A stretch of DNA of 64,000 nt from Dyadobacter frigoris (GTDB taxonomy: Bacteria > Bacteroidota > Bacteroidia > Cytophagales > Spirosomataceae), in assembly GCF_005280585.1 (NCBI RefSeq), contig NZ_SZVO01000008.1, positions 248,001 through 312,000 of the forward strand, written 5' to 3'. Positions within the stretch are counted from its first letter, which is position 1; every line of letters begins with the position of its first letter. Shown here in pieces: positions 1 through 10,200 of this stretch. The notes beneath the pieces were generated by a model, which was not told the origin of the DNA, did no database searches, and worked only from the letters and a program-made list of their open reading frames with translations. A program made the position numbers and the translations under genes.

Positions 1-42
1 AGAAAGAAGGAAGAAACAACTGAATCTAAAACCGAAGCATAA
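1..42 (+). CDS. rpsF: 30S ribosomal protein S6, C-terminal end only (partial)
   Basis: The first 42 bases read in frame as a short charged tail ending RKKEETTESKTEA and a TAA stop. This is only the C-terminus of a gene cut by the window edge. A Lys/Glu-rich disordered tail is usual for bacterial S6, and rpsF sits directly before rpsR and rplI in most bacteria, so the name rests mainly on position. The stop lies 3 bases before the rpsR start. Confidence 0.7.
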   Translation, partial: RKKEETTESKTEA

Positions 43-45
43 GCT

Positions 46-297
46 ATGTCACTCGTAAACGAACCGGTTGAAAAAAATATCAACCGCAAAAAATATTGCC
101 GCTTTAAGAAAGCAGGCATCAAATACATTGATTACAAGAATCCTGACTTTTTGTTGAAACTTGTAAATGAGCAAGGAAAGATCTTGCCACGTCGTCTTAC
201 AGGTACTAGCTTGAAATACCAGCGTAAAGTATCTCAGGCAATTAAAAGAGCACGTCATTTGGCTTTATTGCCATTTGTTGCTGATCAATTGAAATAA
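46..297 (+). CDS. rpsR: 30S ribosomal protein S18
   Basis: An 83-residue basic protein of normal S18 length. It binds the 30S platform as a partner of S6. The family signatures are visible: the [12 protein letters not shown] segment near residues 25-36, then [32 protein letters not shown] over the C-terminal half (given here only as its recognisable core, residues about 46-77). The ATG at 46 follows the preceding stop by 3 bases, and rplI starts 20 bases downstream, the standard rpsF-rpsR-rplI operon. Confidence 0.97.
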   Translation: MSLVNEPVEKNINRKKYCRFKKAGIKYIDYKNPDFLLKLVNEQGKILPRRLTGTSLKYQRKVSQAIKRARHLALLPFVADQLK

Positions 298-317
298 AAT
301 AGAAAGAGATACTAACA

Positions 318-764
318 ATGGAAATCATACTAATAACTGATATTGCCGGAGTAGGTTATAAGAACGACATCGTGAACGTAAAAGCGGGTTTCGGTCGTAA
401 TTACCTTATTCCGCAGGGTTTTGCCTTATTGGCTAATGACTCTAATCGTAAAATCGTTGCTGAAAACGTACGTCAGGCATCTCACAAAGCTGAAAAGCTT
501 AAGAAAGATGCAGAAGATGTTGCTGCTGCAATCGGCGATTTGATCATTGACATTCGCACTGTTGTGGGAGAAAGCGGCCGTATTTTCGGACGTGTTACCA
601 ACACTCAGGTTGCAGACGTACTTAAATCAAAAGGTTTTGATATTGACCGTAAGAAAATTACTGTTGATGATGTAAAATCTGTTGGTACTTACTCAGCACT
701 TATCGATCTACACAAAGAAGTGAAACACAAAGTAACTTTGAACGTAATCGCAGCAGAAGATTAA
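318..764 (+). CDS. rplI: 50S ribosomal protein L9
   Basis: A 148-residue protein, full length for L9, which binds 23S rRNA through its N-terminal domain and reaches out from the base of the L1 stalk. The N-terminal signature is clear: MEIILITDIAGVGYKNDIV followed by the glycine-rich NYLIPQGFA loop. A long central helix (about residues 45-75, rich in Ala, Lys and Glu) leads to a C-terminal domain with the GRIFGRVTN motif. It closes the S6-S18-L9 operon, and a strong terminator lies 17 bases after the stop. Confidence 0.97.
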   Translation: MEIILITDIAGVGYKNDIVNVKAGFGRNYLIPQGFALLANDSNRKIVAENVRQASHKAEKLKKDAEDVAAAIGDLIIDIRTVVGESGRIFGRVTNTQVADVLKSKGFDIDRKKITVDDVKSVGTYSALIDLHKEVKHKVTLNVIAAED

Positions 765-780
765 TTATCAGTCTTCTTCG

Positions 781-824
781 ACATAAAAAAATGACAACCC
801 GAAAGAGTTGTCATTTTTTTATGT
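781..824. terminator. Bidirectional rho-independent terminator
   Basis: A perfect 18-bp inverted repeat (781-798 and 807-824) with an 8-base loop. It has seven A on the left arm and seven T on the right, so it works on either strand. It lies between the convergent rplI and the BON-LysM gene and probably ends both. Confidence 0.9.
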
Positions 825-868
825 CTGATATTTAGCTAAAAGCTAATACCTAAAAGGCAACAGCTAAA

Positions 869-1327
869 TTAAAGTGCCGGAATTCTCAAAACCTGGCCCG
901 GATAAATTTTATCAGGATGCGTTAACATCGGTTTGTTCGCTTCAAAAATAATCGGATATTTCATCATATCTCCGTAAACTGCTTTCGCAATCAGAGAAAG
1001 TGTATCTCCTTTTACAACAGTATGATAAGTAGCTTCCGGAGCAGGCGTAGCAACCTTTAAGCGGTTATCTACAATTTTGACTCCTTCAACATTGCCAACT
1101 GCAAGAGCAATTTTTTCTGCGTCTTCCTGTTTGGCAACTTCCCCTTCGATGGTTACAGTATCGGTAGCAGTTTTTACAGAAAGGGAATTATATGCCAGTC
1201 CAAGTTGCTTTACGTGAGCTAAAAGAGCGCTGGCACGAAGTGGTTCTGTCTCCGGCGTTGGAGCTGCTGCGGTTTCTTTGTGGAAAATTTTTTCTCCTAC
1301 TCCCTGAAAAAATGACATTAGTCCCAT
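869..1327 (-). CDS. BON and LysM domain protein (Kbp/YgaU-like)
   Basis: A 152-residue protein with a BON domain (about residues 25-92, ending in a VEGVKIVDNRL-type strand) and a LysM domain (about 100-150, starting YHTVVKGDTLSLIAKAVYGD and ending PGQVLRIPAL). The N-terminus MGLMSFFQGVGEKIF strongly resembles that of E. coli Kbp (YgaU), a cytoplasmic potassium-binding protein, and there is no signal peptide. The order and length match that family. A potassium-sensing role is carried over from E. coli and is inference. The start at 1327 is chosen because it gives the family N-terminus. A good promoter lies about 45 bases upstream. Confidence 0.85.
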   Translation of the reverse strand: MGLMSFFQGVGEKIFHKETAAAPTPETEPLRASALLAHVKQLGLAYNSLSVKTATDTVTIEGEVAKQEDAEKIALAVGNVEGVKIVDNRLKVATPAPEATYHTVVKGDTLSLIAKAVYGDMMKYPIIFEANKPMLTHPDKIYPGQVLRIPAL

Positions 1328-1373
1328 TGTAAAATTTGTTTTTTGTGTGTAAAAAAAGTTTAACTATTGAGTT

Positions 1374-1403
1374 CAAAGCTACTGTATTTTTTAAATACAA
1401 CAA
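1374..1403 (-). promoter_or_regulatory. Bacteroidota-type promoter for the BON-LysM gene
   Basis: On the minus strand TTG (1403-1401), 19 bases, then TAGCTTTG (1381-1374), a full match to the Bacteroidota pattern TTG-N19-23-TAnnTTTG. Predicted transcription start is near 1369, about 40 bases before the ATG. Confidence 0.6.
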
Positions 1404-1491
1404 CTCTCAGACGGAAAAATAGCAAAGTGGTCACATCATTTATAGAATTTATTTTATCAATAATTTAATGCAATAACAATGCTCAACTTTG

Positions 1492-1499
1492 TACTTTTG
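1492..1499 (+). promoter_or_regulatory. -7 element of the probable glpD promoter
   Basis: TACTTTTG matches TAnnTTTG exactly and lies about 40 bases before the glpD ATG. No clear TTG sits at the expected -33 distance, so only the -7 box is called. Confidence 0.45.
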
Positions 1500-1537
1500 C
1501 ATTTGAAGAACTAAAACAAATATTATACCCGCTTTGC

Positions 1538-3184
1538 ATGAATCGTAACGAGTCACTCCTAAGATTAAAAAATGAGCATTTTGATATTTGTATAATTGGC
1601 GCGGGGGCAAGCGGTGCGGGTTGCGCGTTGGATGCAGTTTTACGAGGCTATAAAGTGGCGCTAATTGACCGAAAAGATTTTGCTTCAGAAACCTCTTCAC
1701 GTTCTACAAAACTGATTCATGGTGGTGTTCGTTATCTTGAACAAGCTTTCAAAAATCTTGATTTTGCACAATTAAAGCAGGTGCGTCACGGACTTGAAGA
1801 AAGGCATATTGTATTGAATAATGCACCCCACCTGGCCAGGCCACTGGCATTAATGACTCCTGTAAATTCCTGGATTGAAGGGCTTTATTTTAGTATTGGT
1901 CTTAGAATGTACGACTGGTTTGCAACAAACGATTCTCTGCCAAAAAGCAAGTGGTTAAAAAAGGAAGAGGTCTTAGCGAAAATGCCTACACTGAACAGAA
2001 GCAAATTGCACAGTGCTGTTATGTACTATGATGGTCAGCTGGATGATGCGCGGTATTGTCTTGCCTTGTCAACTTCTGCTTCGGAAGCGGGAGCAGCAGT
2101 AGCCAATTATATCGAAGTGAGCGGATTTGAAAAAAGTCAGGATGGGAAATTAAATGGTGTTCAGGTTCGGGATACACAGTCTGAGGAAGAATTTACGATT
2201 AATACTAAAATTGTGATTAACTGTACCGGACCATTTTCTGATAAAATCCGGCATTTTGCAAATAGTGCTTTACAGAGCCGGATCAGGCCGAGTAAAGGGG
2301 TTCATGTAGTTCTTCCTTATGAAGTTTTGAATAGTGAAAACGCCATGCTGATTCCGAAAACACCGGATGGAAGAGTCGTTTTTGCTATACCTTTTGAAGG
2401 TTCTATGCTGCTTGGGACAACCGATACAGATTCGCAAGATATCGTAAATGAGCCTGTTTTAAATAAAAAAGAAGTTGACTATCTGGTAAATACCTTAAAT
2501 CCATATCTGGATAAAGAGATCGATATTTCAAAAATCAAAGCGGGTTATGGTGGATTACGGCCATTGCTGTCTGCTGATCCGCATAAGTCCACAAAAACAT
2601 TGCTGAGAGACCATGAAATTGAAATAGATAAGGTTTCCGGGCTTGTAAGTTTGTTAGGTGGGAAGTGGACGACGTACCGTTTGATGGCGAAAGATACCAT
2701 TGATCAGGCAGATCTTATTTTTGGAAAAAGTAATGAATGTAAAACAGCAGATCATTTACTGACTGGTGGCGCGAATTTTGATTATAATTCCTGGAAGTTT
2801 CTTGTCAAGGATTTTAATTTGCCGGAAGATGTGAGCAAGCATTTGGTGAGTAAATATGGTTCAAGGGCTAGTGAAATTGGAAAACTTGTTAGGGACAATC
2901 CTGCGCTTAACGAAAAACTTGACTCAAATTATCCTTATATCAAAGCAGAAATAATTTACAGTGTCCGTAAAGAAATGGCGATAACGCCAAGAGATATTTT
3001 GGCAAGAAGAATCCGTTTGGAAATTACGGATTGGTACACAACGTTGAAATGTCTGCCCGAAGTAGCGGATCTAATGGGAGAGGAACTGGGATGGAGCAGC
3101 ACCCTGAAAGAAAAAAATATTCTGGAATATAGTCAGGAAATAAAGCAATTTATGGCAACTGCCGCAGGCGAACTGGCTGTGTAA
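1538..3184 (+). CDS. glpD: Aerobic glycerol-3-phosphate dehydrogenase
   Basis: A 548-residue FAD flavoprotein that oxidises sn-glycerol 3-phosphate to dihydroxyacetone phosphate at the inner membrane and passes electrons to quinone. The FAD-binding motif IIGAGASGAGCALDAVLRG is at about residues 19-37, followed by the GlpD signature SSRSTKLIHGGVRYLEQAF. The segments MLLGTTDTD and GGLRPLL are typical, and the C-terminal DAO domain includes SLLGGKWTTYRLMA. Length is normal. A ketosynthase-like gene of the pigment cluster starts 26 bases downstream on the same strand with no terminator between, so the two may share a transcript. Confidence 0.93.
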   Translation: MNRNESLLRLKNEHFDICIIGAGASGAGCALDAVLRGYKVALIDRKDFASETSSRSTKLIHGGVRYLEQAFKNLDFAQLKQVRHGLEERHIVLNNAPHLARPLALMTPVNSWIEGLYFSIGLRMYDWFATNDSLPKSKWLKKEEVLAKMPTLNRSKLHSAVMYYDGQLDDARYCLALSTSASEAGAAVANYIEVSGFEKSQDGKLNGVQVRDTQSEEEFTINTKIVINCTGPFSDKIRHFANSALQSRIRPSKGVHVVLPYEVLNSENAMLIPKTPDGRVVFAIPFEGSMLLGTTDTDSQDIVNEPVLNKKEVDYLVNTLNPYLDKEIDISKIKAGYGGLRPLLSADPHKSTKTLLRDHEIEIDKVSGLVSLLGGKWTTYRLMAKDTIDQADLIFGKSNECKTADHLLTGGANFDYNSWKFLVKDFNLPEDVSKHLVSKYGSRASEIGKLVRDNPALNEKLDSNYPYIKAEIIYSVRKEMAITPRDILARRIRLEITDWYTTLKCLPEVADLMGEELGWSSTLKEKNILEYSQEIKQFMATAAGELAV

Positions 3185-3210
3185 CAGCCGGTTTTAGTGA
3201 AAAACAGAAC

Positions 3211-4263
3211 ATGTTTATAAAAGATTTATCCTGTATTTCAGCTCAGCAAACATATGACGATGCTTTCTTTGAAATTGAGCTGAGAGTAAATACAGGAAAC
3301 AGATATACGGCTTTGGAGCCAGGTTATGGAAATTTAATACCCGCCGGTTTACTCAGAAGAATGGGAAAGGCGGTTCGGATGGGCGTGGGGGCTGGACTTC
3401 CACTGATACAGAAAAATGCGGAACTTGATGGCATCATACTTGGAACAGCAAACGGCGGTTTGGAAGATTGTCTTAAATTTCTGAATCAGATCGTTGATTA
3501 CAACGAAGGGACTTTAACACCCACCAATTTTGTCCAGAGCACTCCCAATGCGGTTGCCGGAAATCTGGCATTGATGAGCAAAAATACTGGTTACAATGCC
3601 ACACATGTTAATAAAGGTCTGGCTTTTGAAGGTGCTTTAATGGATGCATTTTTACTTTTCGATGAAGGAAAAGCGGAGTCTTTGCTATTGGGAAGTATAG
3701 AGGAAATTTCGGATTACAATTATAATATCGACATGCTTGCCGGTTCCTGGAAAAAGGAGGAAACGACATCCGAAACACTGCTGAACTCAGCTACACCGGG
3801 AACTGTTTGCGGTGAAGCGGCTGTAATGGTTGTTGTTGAAGCTCAAAAATCGGTTGATTCACTGGTTGAAATTGTTGACGTTGAGCAGATTAGCTATGCC
3901 GATAAAGACAAGGTAAAAGAAAAGCTGATTTATTTTTTAAGCAAAAATAATATTGAACTTTCAGAAATTGATACACTGATTTTAGGTTACAGCGGCGATA
4001 GTCGAAGTGATCATTGGTATAATTGGCTGCACGAAAACCTATTTTCTGAAAGTGTAGTTTATAACTATAAAAACCTGGTAGGAGAGTTTCCAACCGCTAC
4101 TGCTTTTGCGGTCTGGATGGGCGTTCATATTTTGACCGGAAAGAAAATGCCGGACGAGACTTTGCTAACGAAAGTAGTAAAAAGGAAGTCAGAGAAAATC
4201 CTTGTTTATAACCATCACAAGGGAATTCAGCATGGATTTATCCTGATGTCAGGCCTGCGATAG
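3211..4263 (+). CDS. Ketosynthase-like protein lacking the active-site Cys (chain-length-factor type)
   Basis: A 350-residue thiolase-fold protein related to beta-ketoacyl synthases. It has the GLLRRMGKAVRMG and GTANGGLEDCLKFLNQ segments of this subfamily and FVQSTPNAVAGNLALM (about residues 110-125). Where an active KS has ACSSG it reads THVNKGLAFEGALMDA, so the nucleophilic cysteine is missing. A paralogue lies at 20304. In type II polyketide systems such inactive subunits pair with an active KS and help set chain length, and that role is inferred here. It is separated from the main rightward arm by the three leftward genes, and it ends at a bidirectional terminator. Confidence 0.75.
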   Translation: MFIKDLSCISAQQTYDDAFFEIELRVNTGNRYTALEPGYGNLIPAGLLRRMGKAVRMGVGAGLPLIQKNAELDGIILGTANGGLEDCLKFLNQIVDYNEGTLTPTNFVQSTPNAVAGNLALMSKNTGYNATHVNKGLAFEGALMDAFLLFDEGKAESLLLGSIEEISDYNYNIDMLAGSWKKEETTSETLLNSATPGTVCGEAAVMVVVEAQKSVDSLVEIVDVEQISYADKDKVKEKLIYFLSKNNIELSEIDTLILGYSGDSRSDHWYNWLHENLFSESVVYNYKNLVGEFPTATAFAVWMGVHILTGKKMPDETLLTKVVKRKSEKILVYNHHKGIQHGFILMSGLR

Positions 4264-4272
4264 TTGGAAACT

Positions 4273-4313
4273 AAAATGCTCCTGACAAAATATAGTTGAG
4301 GTCAGGAGCATTT
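4273..4313. terminator. Bidirectional terminator between convergent genes
   Basis: An inverted repeat of 13 bp (AAATGCTCCTGAC paired with its complement at 4301-4313) with a 14-base loop. It lies between the stop of the KS-like gene and the end of the halogenase-like gene. The T/A tracts are short. Confidence 0.7.
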
Positions 4314-4324
4314 AAGTTATACCA

Positions 4325-5575
4325 TTACAAATCCGCCTTGGGGCTTTCTTTCATCTTGATAACTTTCGCAAGCGTCGACAAAATGGTGTCATGTTTTTTT
4401 ACAAAAGGATTAGACTGATCCCATACGTAACCTGCTAAAACAGAGCATATCTGGTTTTTTATTTCTTCATTTATCTGTTGTGCAAAAACAATCGTTTGGA
4501 AGTCTCCTGTGTACCAGCCGCTTACGTAGCTTCTGAAAACGTTGATTCCTCCCTGAACTACATCTTCATATTCTTTTTTCCAGTCCACTGTTTCTCCCTG
4601 CAAATGTTTGTGGGTCATTTTAGCAGAAAGTAATCCTGACGCCGTAGCGAACGTAACGCCGGATGAAAAAATCGGGTCAAGAAATTCTGTGCTGTTTCCG
4701 GATAATACGAAACCTTCACCGTACATCTGTTTCACCCCAACCGAATAACCAAGGATATGTTTAGGTTCCCATTTTAACTTTGAGGATTTAAAACGGCCTT
4801 TTAAATCCTCAAATTCACGGATGAAATTTTTATATTTTTCCCCGCCATTTTCGGCCATCTCTTCAATTTTCTCACGATTCCCAACCACACCGACGGAAGT
4901 AGAGCCATCAGAAAATGGAATCGCCCAGATCCAGGATTTATTATCGTCGAAAGAGTGCACAAAAATATTATTACTAGCCTTTTCTGTCCGGTTTTTATCT
5001 TCCAAGTGGGCGAAAATAGCACCACGAGGCGAGAATGCGGACGGTTTGCTAAGATCAAATAATCGTGGCAAAACGCGCCCATAACCGCTGGAATCAATTA
5101 TGAATTTTGCTTCAATCGTAAATTTATTTCCATCAATGTCTTTATAGTCAACAATTTGTTTGTCTTTGCTGCAAGTGACGTTTAAAACTTCGCATTCGAA
5201 ATTAACAGCTACACCCTTCGCACGGGTAGCTTCGGCGAGTGTCAAGTCAAAATCAGCACGCTTTACCTGCCATGTCCATGTCCAGCCTTTTGTAAATTGT
5301 TCAGAAAAGAAAAATTCACAGCGATTTTCGCCACGCATAAATGCTGCTCCGGTTTTTTTCTGGAAATTTTTTGGAATAACCGCTTCCAAAAGTCCTGATT
5401 CATCCAGGTGTTCCATGCAGCAGGGAAGAAGGCTTTCGCCGATCTGGAAACGTGGAAACTTTTCTTTTTCTAAAATAGTAACATCATATCCCTGTTTTTT
5501 TAAATAGGATGCAGCAACGGTTCCGGCAGGTCCGGCACCGATAACCACCACATCAACTTTGGCATGATTAGGCAT
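4325..5575 (-). CDS. FAD-dependent oxidoreductase, tryptophan-halogenase / geranylgeranyl-reductase superfamily
   Basis: A 416-residue flavoprotein. The dinucleotide fold VVVIGAGPAGTVAASYL is at about residues 9-25, then LEKEKFPRFQIGESLLP, the signature of the flavin-dependent halogenase-like superfamily. The motif WIWAIP (about residue 213) fits the WxWxIP signature of FADH2-dependent halogenases. Flexirubin-type pigments can be chlorinated on the ring, so halogenation is possible; a hydroxylase or reductase is the alternative. I cannot place the catalytic lysine with confidence. Its start overlaps the end of the upstream oxidoreductase gene by 8 bases, which implies coupled translation. Confidence 0.7.
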   Translation of the reverse strand: MPNHAKVDVVVIGAGPAGTVAASYLKKQGYDVTILEKEKFPRFQIGESLLPCCMEHLDESGLLEAVIPKNFQKKTGAAFMRGENRCEFFFSEQFTKGWTWTWQVKRADFDLTLAEATRAKGVAVNFECEVLNVTCSKDKQIVDYKDIDGNKFTIEAKFIIDSSGYGRVLPRLFDLSKPSAFSPRGAIFAHLEDKNRTEKASNNIFVHSFDDNKSWIWAIPFSDGSTSVGVVGNREKIEEMAENGGEKYKNFIREFEDLKGRFKSSKLKWEPKHILGYSVGVKQMYGEGFVLSGNSTEFLDPIFSSGVTFATASGLLSAKMTHKHLQGETVDWKKEYEDVVQGGINVFRSYVSGWYTGDFQTIVFAQQINEEIKNQICSVLAGYVWDQSNPFVKKHDTILSTLAKVIKMKESPKADL

Positions 5576-7097
5576 CTTTGACTTTTTGAATAAGTTTATC
5601 TTTATCTACAAATGAAAAGCAGGTCACAAACGCACTGGCGGTAACACCTAATATGCCGTGCATGGCAATATTTTGTCCGGTTAAATGCAAATTCGGAATT
5701 CTTGTTTTTGTATTAATCTGAGTTCTGGTGGGTGAAGAAGAATTTTGTAAAACACCATATAAAGACCCGTCTTTATTACCAATATAGTCCCTGAAAGTTA
5801 GCGGAGACGTACTATGAACGGATCGGATTTTATCTTCAATGCCCGGGAAAAGTTTTTTAACCCGCACCATGACCTGTTCTTCTTTGTGTTTTTTAAATCT
5901 GAGATAGGACGCTTCACGTTCTCCGGGTTCAGACACGGTTCGCAAAGTATGGCTCCACTCCTCGATTTCCTCACTTTTCATGTAAGTCATGATGGACATG
6001 GATTCTGCGTATTTTTCATTTTTAGAAATGAAGGGCGTGCAAACAAAATAAGTCTGCGGCCATGTTTCCTGATCGTACTCGACACCTCCCCAAACATCTT
6101 CATTATGATGCTGATAAATATTGTAATTCAGGTATTCAACAGAATTTTCCTGAAAAGTAAGGTGTACAATGAAGGTTGAAATACTATTTCTAAGTGACCG
6201 AATACGGTTTCGGTAAACGGGTAAAAACCGGTTTTCTCCAAAAATATCAATGGTTACGGCTGGATGTATATTTGAAATAAATTCTTTACCTCTAAAAATT
6301 TCGCCGTTTTCAGTAACAACGCTGGTAATTTGTCCCGCATCATTATACTGTGCACCGACTACCTTTTTCCTTTTTAAAATTTCACCACCAAAATTTCTTA
6401 TCCCCCGGCTGAGTTGAATAGCAATTTGAGAGCCACCGTTTATGAATTTGTAAGATCCTGATAAATAACTATTTAAAATAAGTGCGTGAACGTAAAATGG
6501 GGTCATTTCCTTTACGCCGGCATAGAGCAGATTTGTACCGGCCAGTACATTTCTCAGTCTTTCATTTGTAGTCAGCGAAGCAATATAATCATAGGCATTG
6601 AGCTCCATCATATCGCTATCCATCTGATAACTTGGTCCTGTAACCGTCAGATTATATAGCGGAAATTTGCCGCATGTCTCTTTTATTTTGGTACAATACG
6701 TTTCAATTACATCTTTTTCGTCAGGGAAATATCCAATCATATTTTTCTTGAACTGATCATATCCCTGTCCATAAAAATATTCTGACCCATCATCAAAACG
6801 AATGACATCAAACTTTTCTTCGTCCATTCGTTTGAGCTTCATTTTATCCAGAATGCCAAAATATTTGAAAAACTGATAAAGATTTTCTCCCTTATCCAAG
6901 CTTCCCACATAATGTACGCCTGTATCAAAAATGGTTTTATCACGGCTATATACCTGAAGAAGGCCACCAATCTGGTGGTTTTTTTCAAGAACAATCACGC
7001 TGTGGCCTTCCGAAGCCAGAATATATGCACACACCAATCCTCCCAAACCACTGCCAACGATTACAAAATCATACTCCTTTTCAGACTCCTGCTGCAT
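5568..7097 (-). CDS. CrtI/retinol-saturase-like FAD oxidoreductase
   Basis: A 509-residue protein with an N-terminal FAD motif VIVGSGLGGLVCAYILASEG and LEKNHQIGGLLQVY, which is the pattern of phytoene desaturase and all-trans-retinol 13,14-reductase relatives. A C-terminal segment NLHLTGQNIAMHGILGV closes the flavin site. Members commonly act on conjugated polyene chains. Within this cluster it probably modifies the aryl-polyene chain, which is inference. It is the middle gene of the leftward arm, 126 bases after the exporter gene and overlapping the halogenase-like gene by 8 bases. Confidence 0.75.
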   Translation of the reverse strand: MQQESEKEYDFVIVGSGLGGLVCAYILASEGHSVIVLEKNHQIGGLLQVYSRDKTIFDTGVHYVGSLDKGENLYQFFKYFGILDKMKLKRMDEEKFDVIRFDDGSEYFYGQGYDQFKKNMIGYFPDEKDVIETYCTKIKETCGKFPLYNLTVTGPSYQMDSDMMELNAYDYIASLTTNERLRNVLAGTNLLYAGVKEMTPFYVHALILNSYLSGSYKFINGGSQIAIQLSRGIRNFGGEILKRKKVVGAQYNDAGQITSVVTENGEIFRGKEFISNIHPAVTIDIFGENRFLPVYRNRIRSLRNSISTFIVHLTFQENSVEYLNYNIYQHHNEDVWGGVEYDQETWPQTYFVCTPFISKNEKYAESMSIMTYMKSEEIEEWSHTLRTVSEPGEREASYLRFKKHKEEQVMVRVKKLFPGIEDKIRSVHSTSPLTFRDYIGNKDGSLYGVLQNSSSPTRTQINTKTRIPNLHLTGQNIAMHGILGVTASAFVTCFSFVDKDKLIQKVKDA

Positions 7098-7223
7098 GTA
7101 ACTGATTGTTTCAAATTTATTATCCGGCCGGAAAACCCGACAAGATTTATAAATATTTTGTTATTTTCTCTTTTTTTGATTGAACGGTTATTGGTAGTGA
7201 ATCCTAATTCAACTTCTCAAAAC

Positions 7224-10200
7224 TTATTCCGCGACATAAGTCAGCGCTTGTTTTCTTAGAATGATCAATACGTTGGATGTATTTTTTGAGTGCTCCTGCA
7301 TTTCAAAATCCAGTTGATTTTTTTCGGCAAATGTTTTTATATCGGAGGAGGAGAAAAAATGAAATTCGCTATCTTTTTTATTAAATGAAAATAACCCGGT
7401 CGACAATGCTTCTGTGCGTTCTGTATTTTTGTGTTTCTCTTTCAGGTCTGTAATGCCGTCTCGGATGAACAAAATTCCACCCGGATTAAGGGCTCTTGCA
7501 CATCGGTCAAGGATTATCTGCTGTTTTTCTTCTGAAAGATAATGAAGTATATCATTTAAAAATATTATATCCTGATTTGCCATATCGGTGGCCATAATAT
7601 CTTCATACCGGAATTGCAGATTGGTGGTTTTGTTATAACTATTTTGAGCAATTAAGATCTTGTCTTCATCATAATCGATTCCTGTAATTACTCTGTTTTC
7701 ATTTTTATAATGAAGATAAAATGAAAGATAACCGTAGCCGCATCCAATATCCAGAATGTTTTTCCGATCTCCGACTAATTCGTTGTAATACGTATAATTT
7801 TTCGCTTCCAGATTCCATTTTGTTTTGAAATACCATTCAAGAACCGGCCCTTTGAAAACGTAATTTGTGAATATTTTCGGTTTGAGATAGGTAGTATCTT
7901 CCATTTCATCCTTATACAACTCAAATTCTGATTTGAAATGCGCCGAGATATTTTTTGTTTTATCGCGAAGACTTTCTCCCCATTTCGGGTCATTATAACT
8001 TAGTCTTGGCAAAACCCGCACATTCAATGCACCGGGACGGATCAGGAAATCGCCTTTTGGCAAAACATCAGAAGCACCGTGTATTAATATAGGTTGAATG
8101 TCAAGGTTTAATTCCTGGGCAAGGTGAAATGCGCCTTTGTGAAAGCGGCCAATTTTCCCATCTTCGGAACGCGTTCCCTCCGGGAAAACAAGAATCGAAT
8201 AACCTTCTTCGATCAGTTTTTTCATTCGGGCAATGTTTTCTTCCGGGCCTGCTTCTGTATAAATATAACCTGCAAAACGAATTATCGGCCCAAAAAACGG
8301 CGAATTATAAACCCAGCCTTTCACCATCATAACAATTTTCGGATTGATCATAATGGCAAGCAAAATATCAAGGAAAGAAGTATGATTTGCTATGTAAATG
8401 ACTGGTTTTGAGATGTTCATGTTCTCAGTACCAGAAAAATTTTTCTTCACATGCGGCCCAGAATAGATGACACTTTTAGCGAAAAATGCCAGGGAATTAT
8501 TGATCATCTGTTTTTTTCTGATTTTTGAAATTGGCAGAAGAATGATAAGTACCAGTTTGGAATGAAGAAAAAGACAGCCTGAAAGAAAATAGGTGAAACT
8601 GCTGATGCTAAGAATAAAAGGAAGCAACGTTACCGGCGCTTTTTTACGTTTGATACGGTTTTCAACAAAGAAATTAAATACAACAGGCTGAACAATGAAG
8701 GACACAAAAAGAATGCAAACAATACCTAAAACGCTTATCAGCGCAATCGAATGAATGGCGGGATGTTCTGCGAAAATTAAAACGCCTGTTCCGACAATGG
8801 TTGTGCAAGCAGAAAGTACAATCGCGGACTGGTAGGAGCGGAGTGTATCTTTTCCATATTTATATTTACTTAAAAGTCCTTCTGTTACAAAAATGCTGAA
8901 ATCGTCACCAAGTCCGAAGATGAATGTGGTTATGACAACATTGACAAAATTGAATTTTATTCCCAATAAAGCGGCAATTCCTAAAATCCATATCCAGCTG
9001 ATTACCATGGGAATAAATGACAAAAAAGTCAATTCAAACCGGCCGTATACAATTAACAAAGTCAGAAAAACAATGGAGGCAGAAATGATCAGAATGTAAT
9101 TGAAATCATCTTTTACCATCGTCAGAAGTTCCGCTGCCAGTTCGCCCCGATCAAAAATTTCAACACCGCTGATTTTTCTTAATTCAGTTTTTACGGCCGA
9201 TAATTGATCCTGTTTAGCTACAATTGTAGTAATTAGCGTCGTTTTTCCGGGATTGCTTTCAATCAGATTGTTTAACCCCAATTCAGAAAACAATTCTTTT
9301 TCGTCAACCGGATTTTCATTTTCTCCTGAAATCCATGTTTTGAAATTATCAAAAGCAGTGTCGTTAAATCCGTTTTGAGAAGCGGATTGATCCATTATTG
9401 AAAAAGTCCGCGCTTTTTTATCAGTATTCCAGAAGTTAAGCCAGCGTTCTTTTCTTTCTTTTTTTAGTTTTTCCGGAATAAGAAATGAGCCCGACGAAAC
9501 GAAACCGTTGATTTTTTTATTTGCTTTAAGTGCCGTCAGTTTTTGAAAAACCTGGTAATTCAATTCTTCCGCTTTTTCTTTGTTTTTATCCATTGAAAAA
9601 ACATAAATTCTTTTCTCATTTTCGGGATTTATTCCGGTGAGCAACTGTTCTTTTTCTTTAAGATCGGCACTATGAATACTCAGGTTTTCGAAGCTGTTGT
9701 CAAATTCTGTAAACTGAGAAAAGTAGAGAAAAACAACAGTCAGAATTGCTACTAAAAACAGAATGGCCGAACGGAATTTTACCGGAATTTTCGGAAAGTT
9801 GAAAAACTTGATTTCCCCCGGAATATTTTTGTAATCAAAATTAAAAGCCTGTAAAATAACCGGCAAGCCCATTAAAGTAAAAAATGCTGCGCCTGATAAA
9901 CTTAAAGAAGCAAATAATCCAAAGTCCTGCAAAACGACAGAATTGGCAAAGTGAAGTGCGCTGAAAGCCAGAATTGTTGTCAAACTTCCTGTCAAAAGCG
10001 GCTCACTAACTTCCTTGACAGCAATTTTTACCGATCCGGTATGCCGGAGATGTGTAAAAAAATGGAAGGAATAATCGAGTAAGATACCGAACAAAACTGC
10101 GCCTGTTGCCAAGGAAATTCCGGAAATTTCCGGTCTGAAAAAACCGATAATCCCTAATGCGAAAACACCACCAAAAATAGCCGGCAATACGATATAAAAC

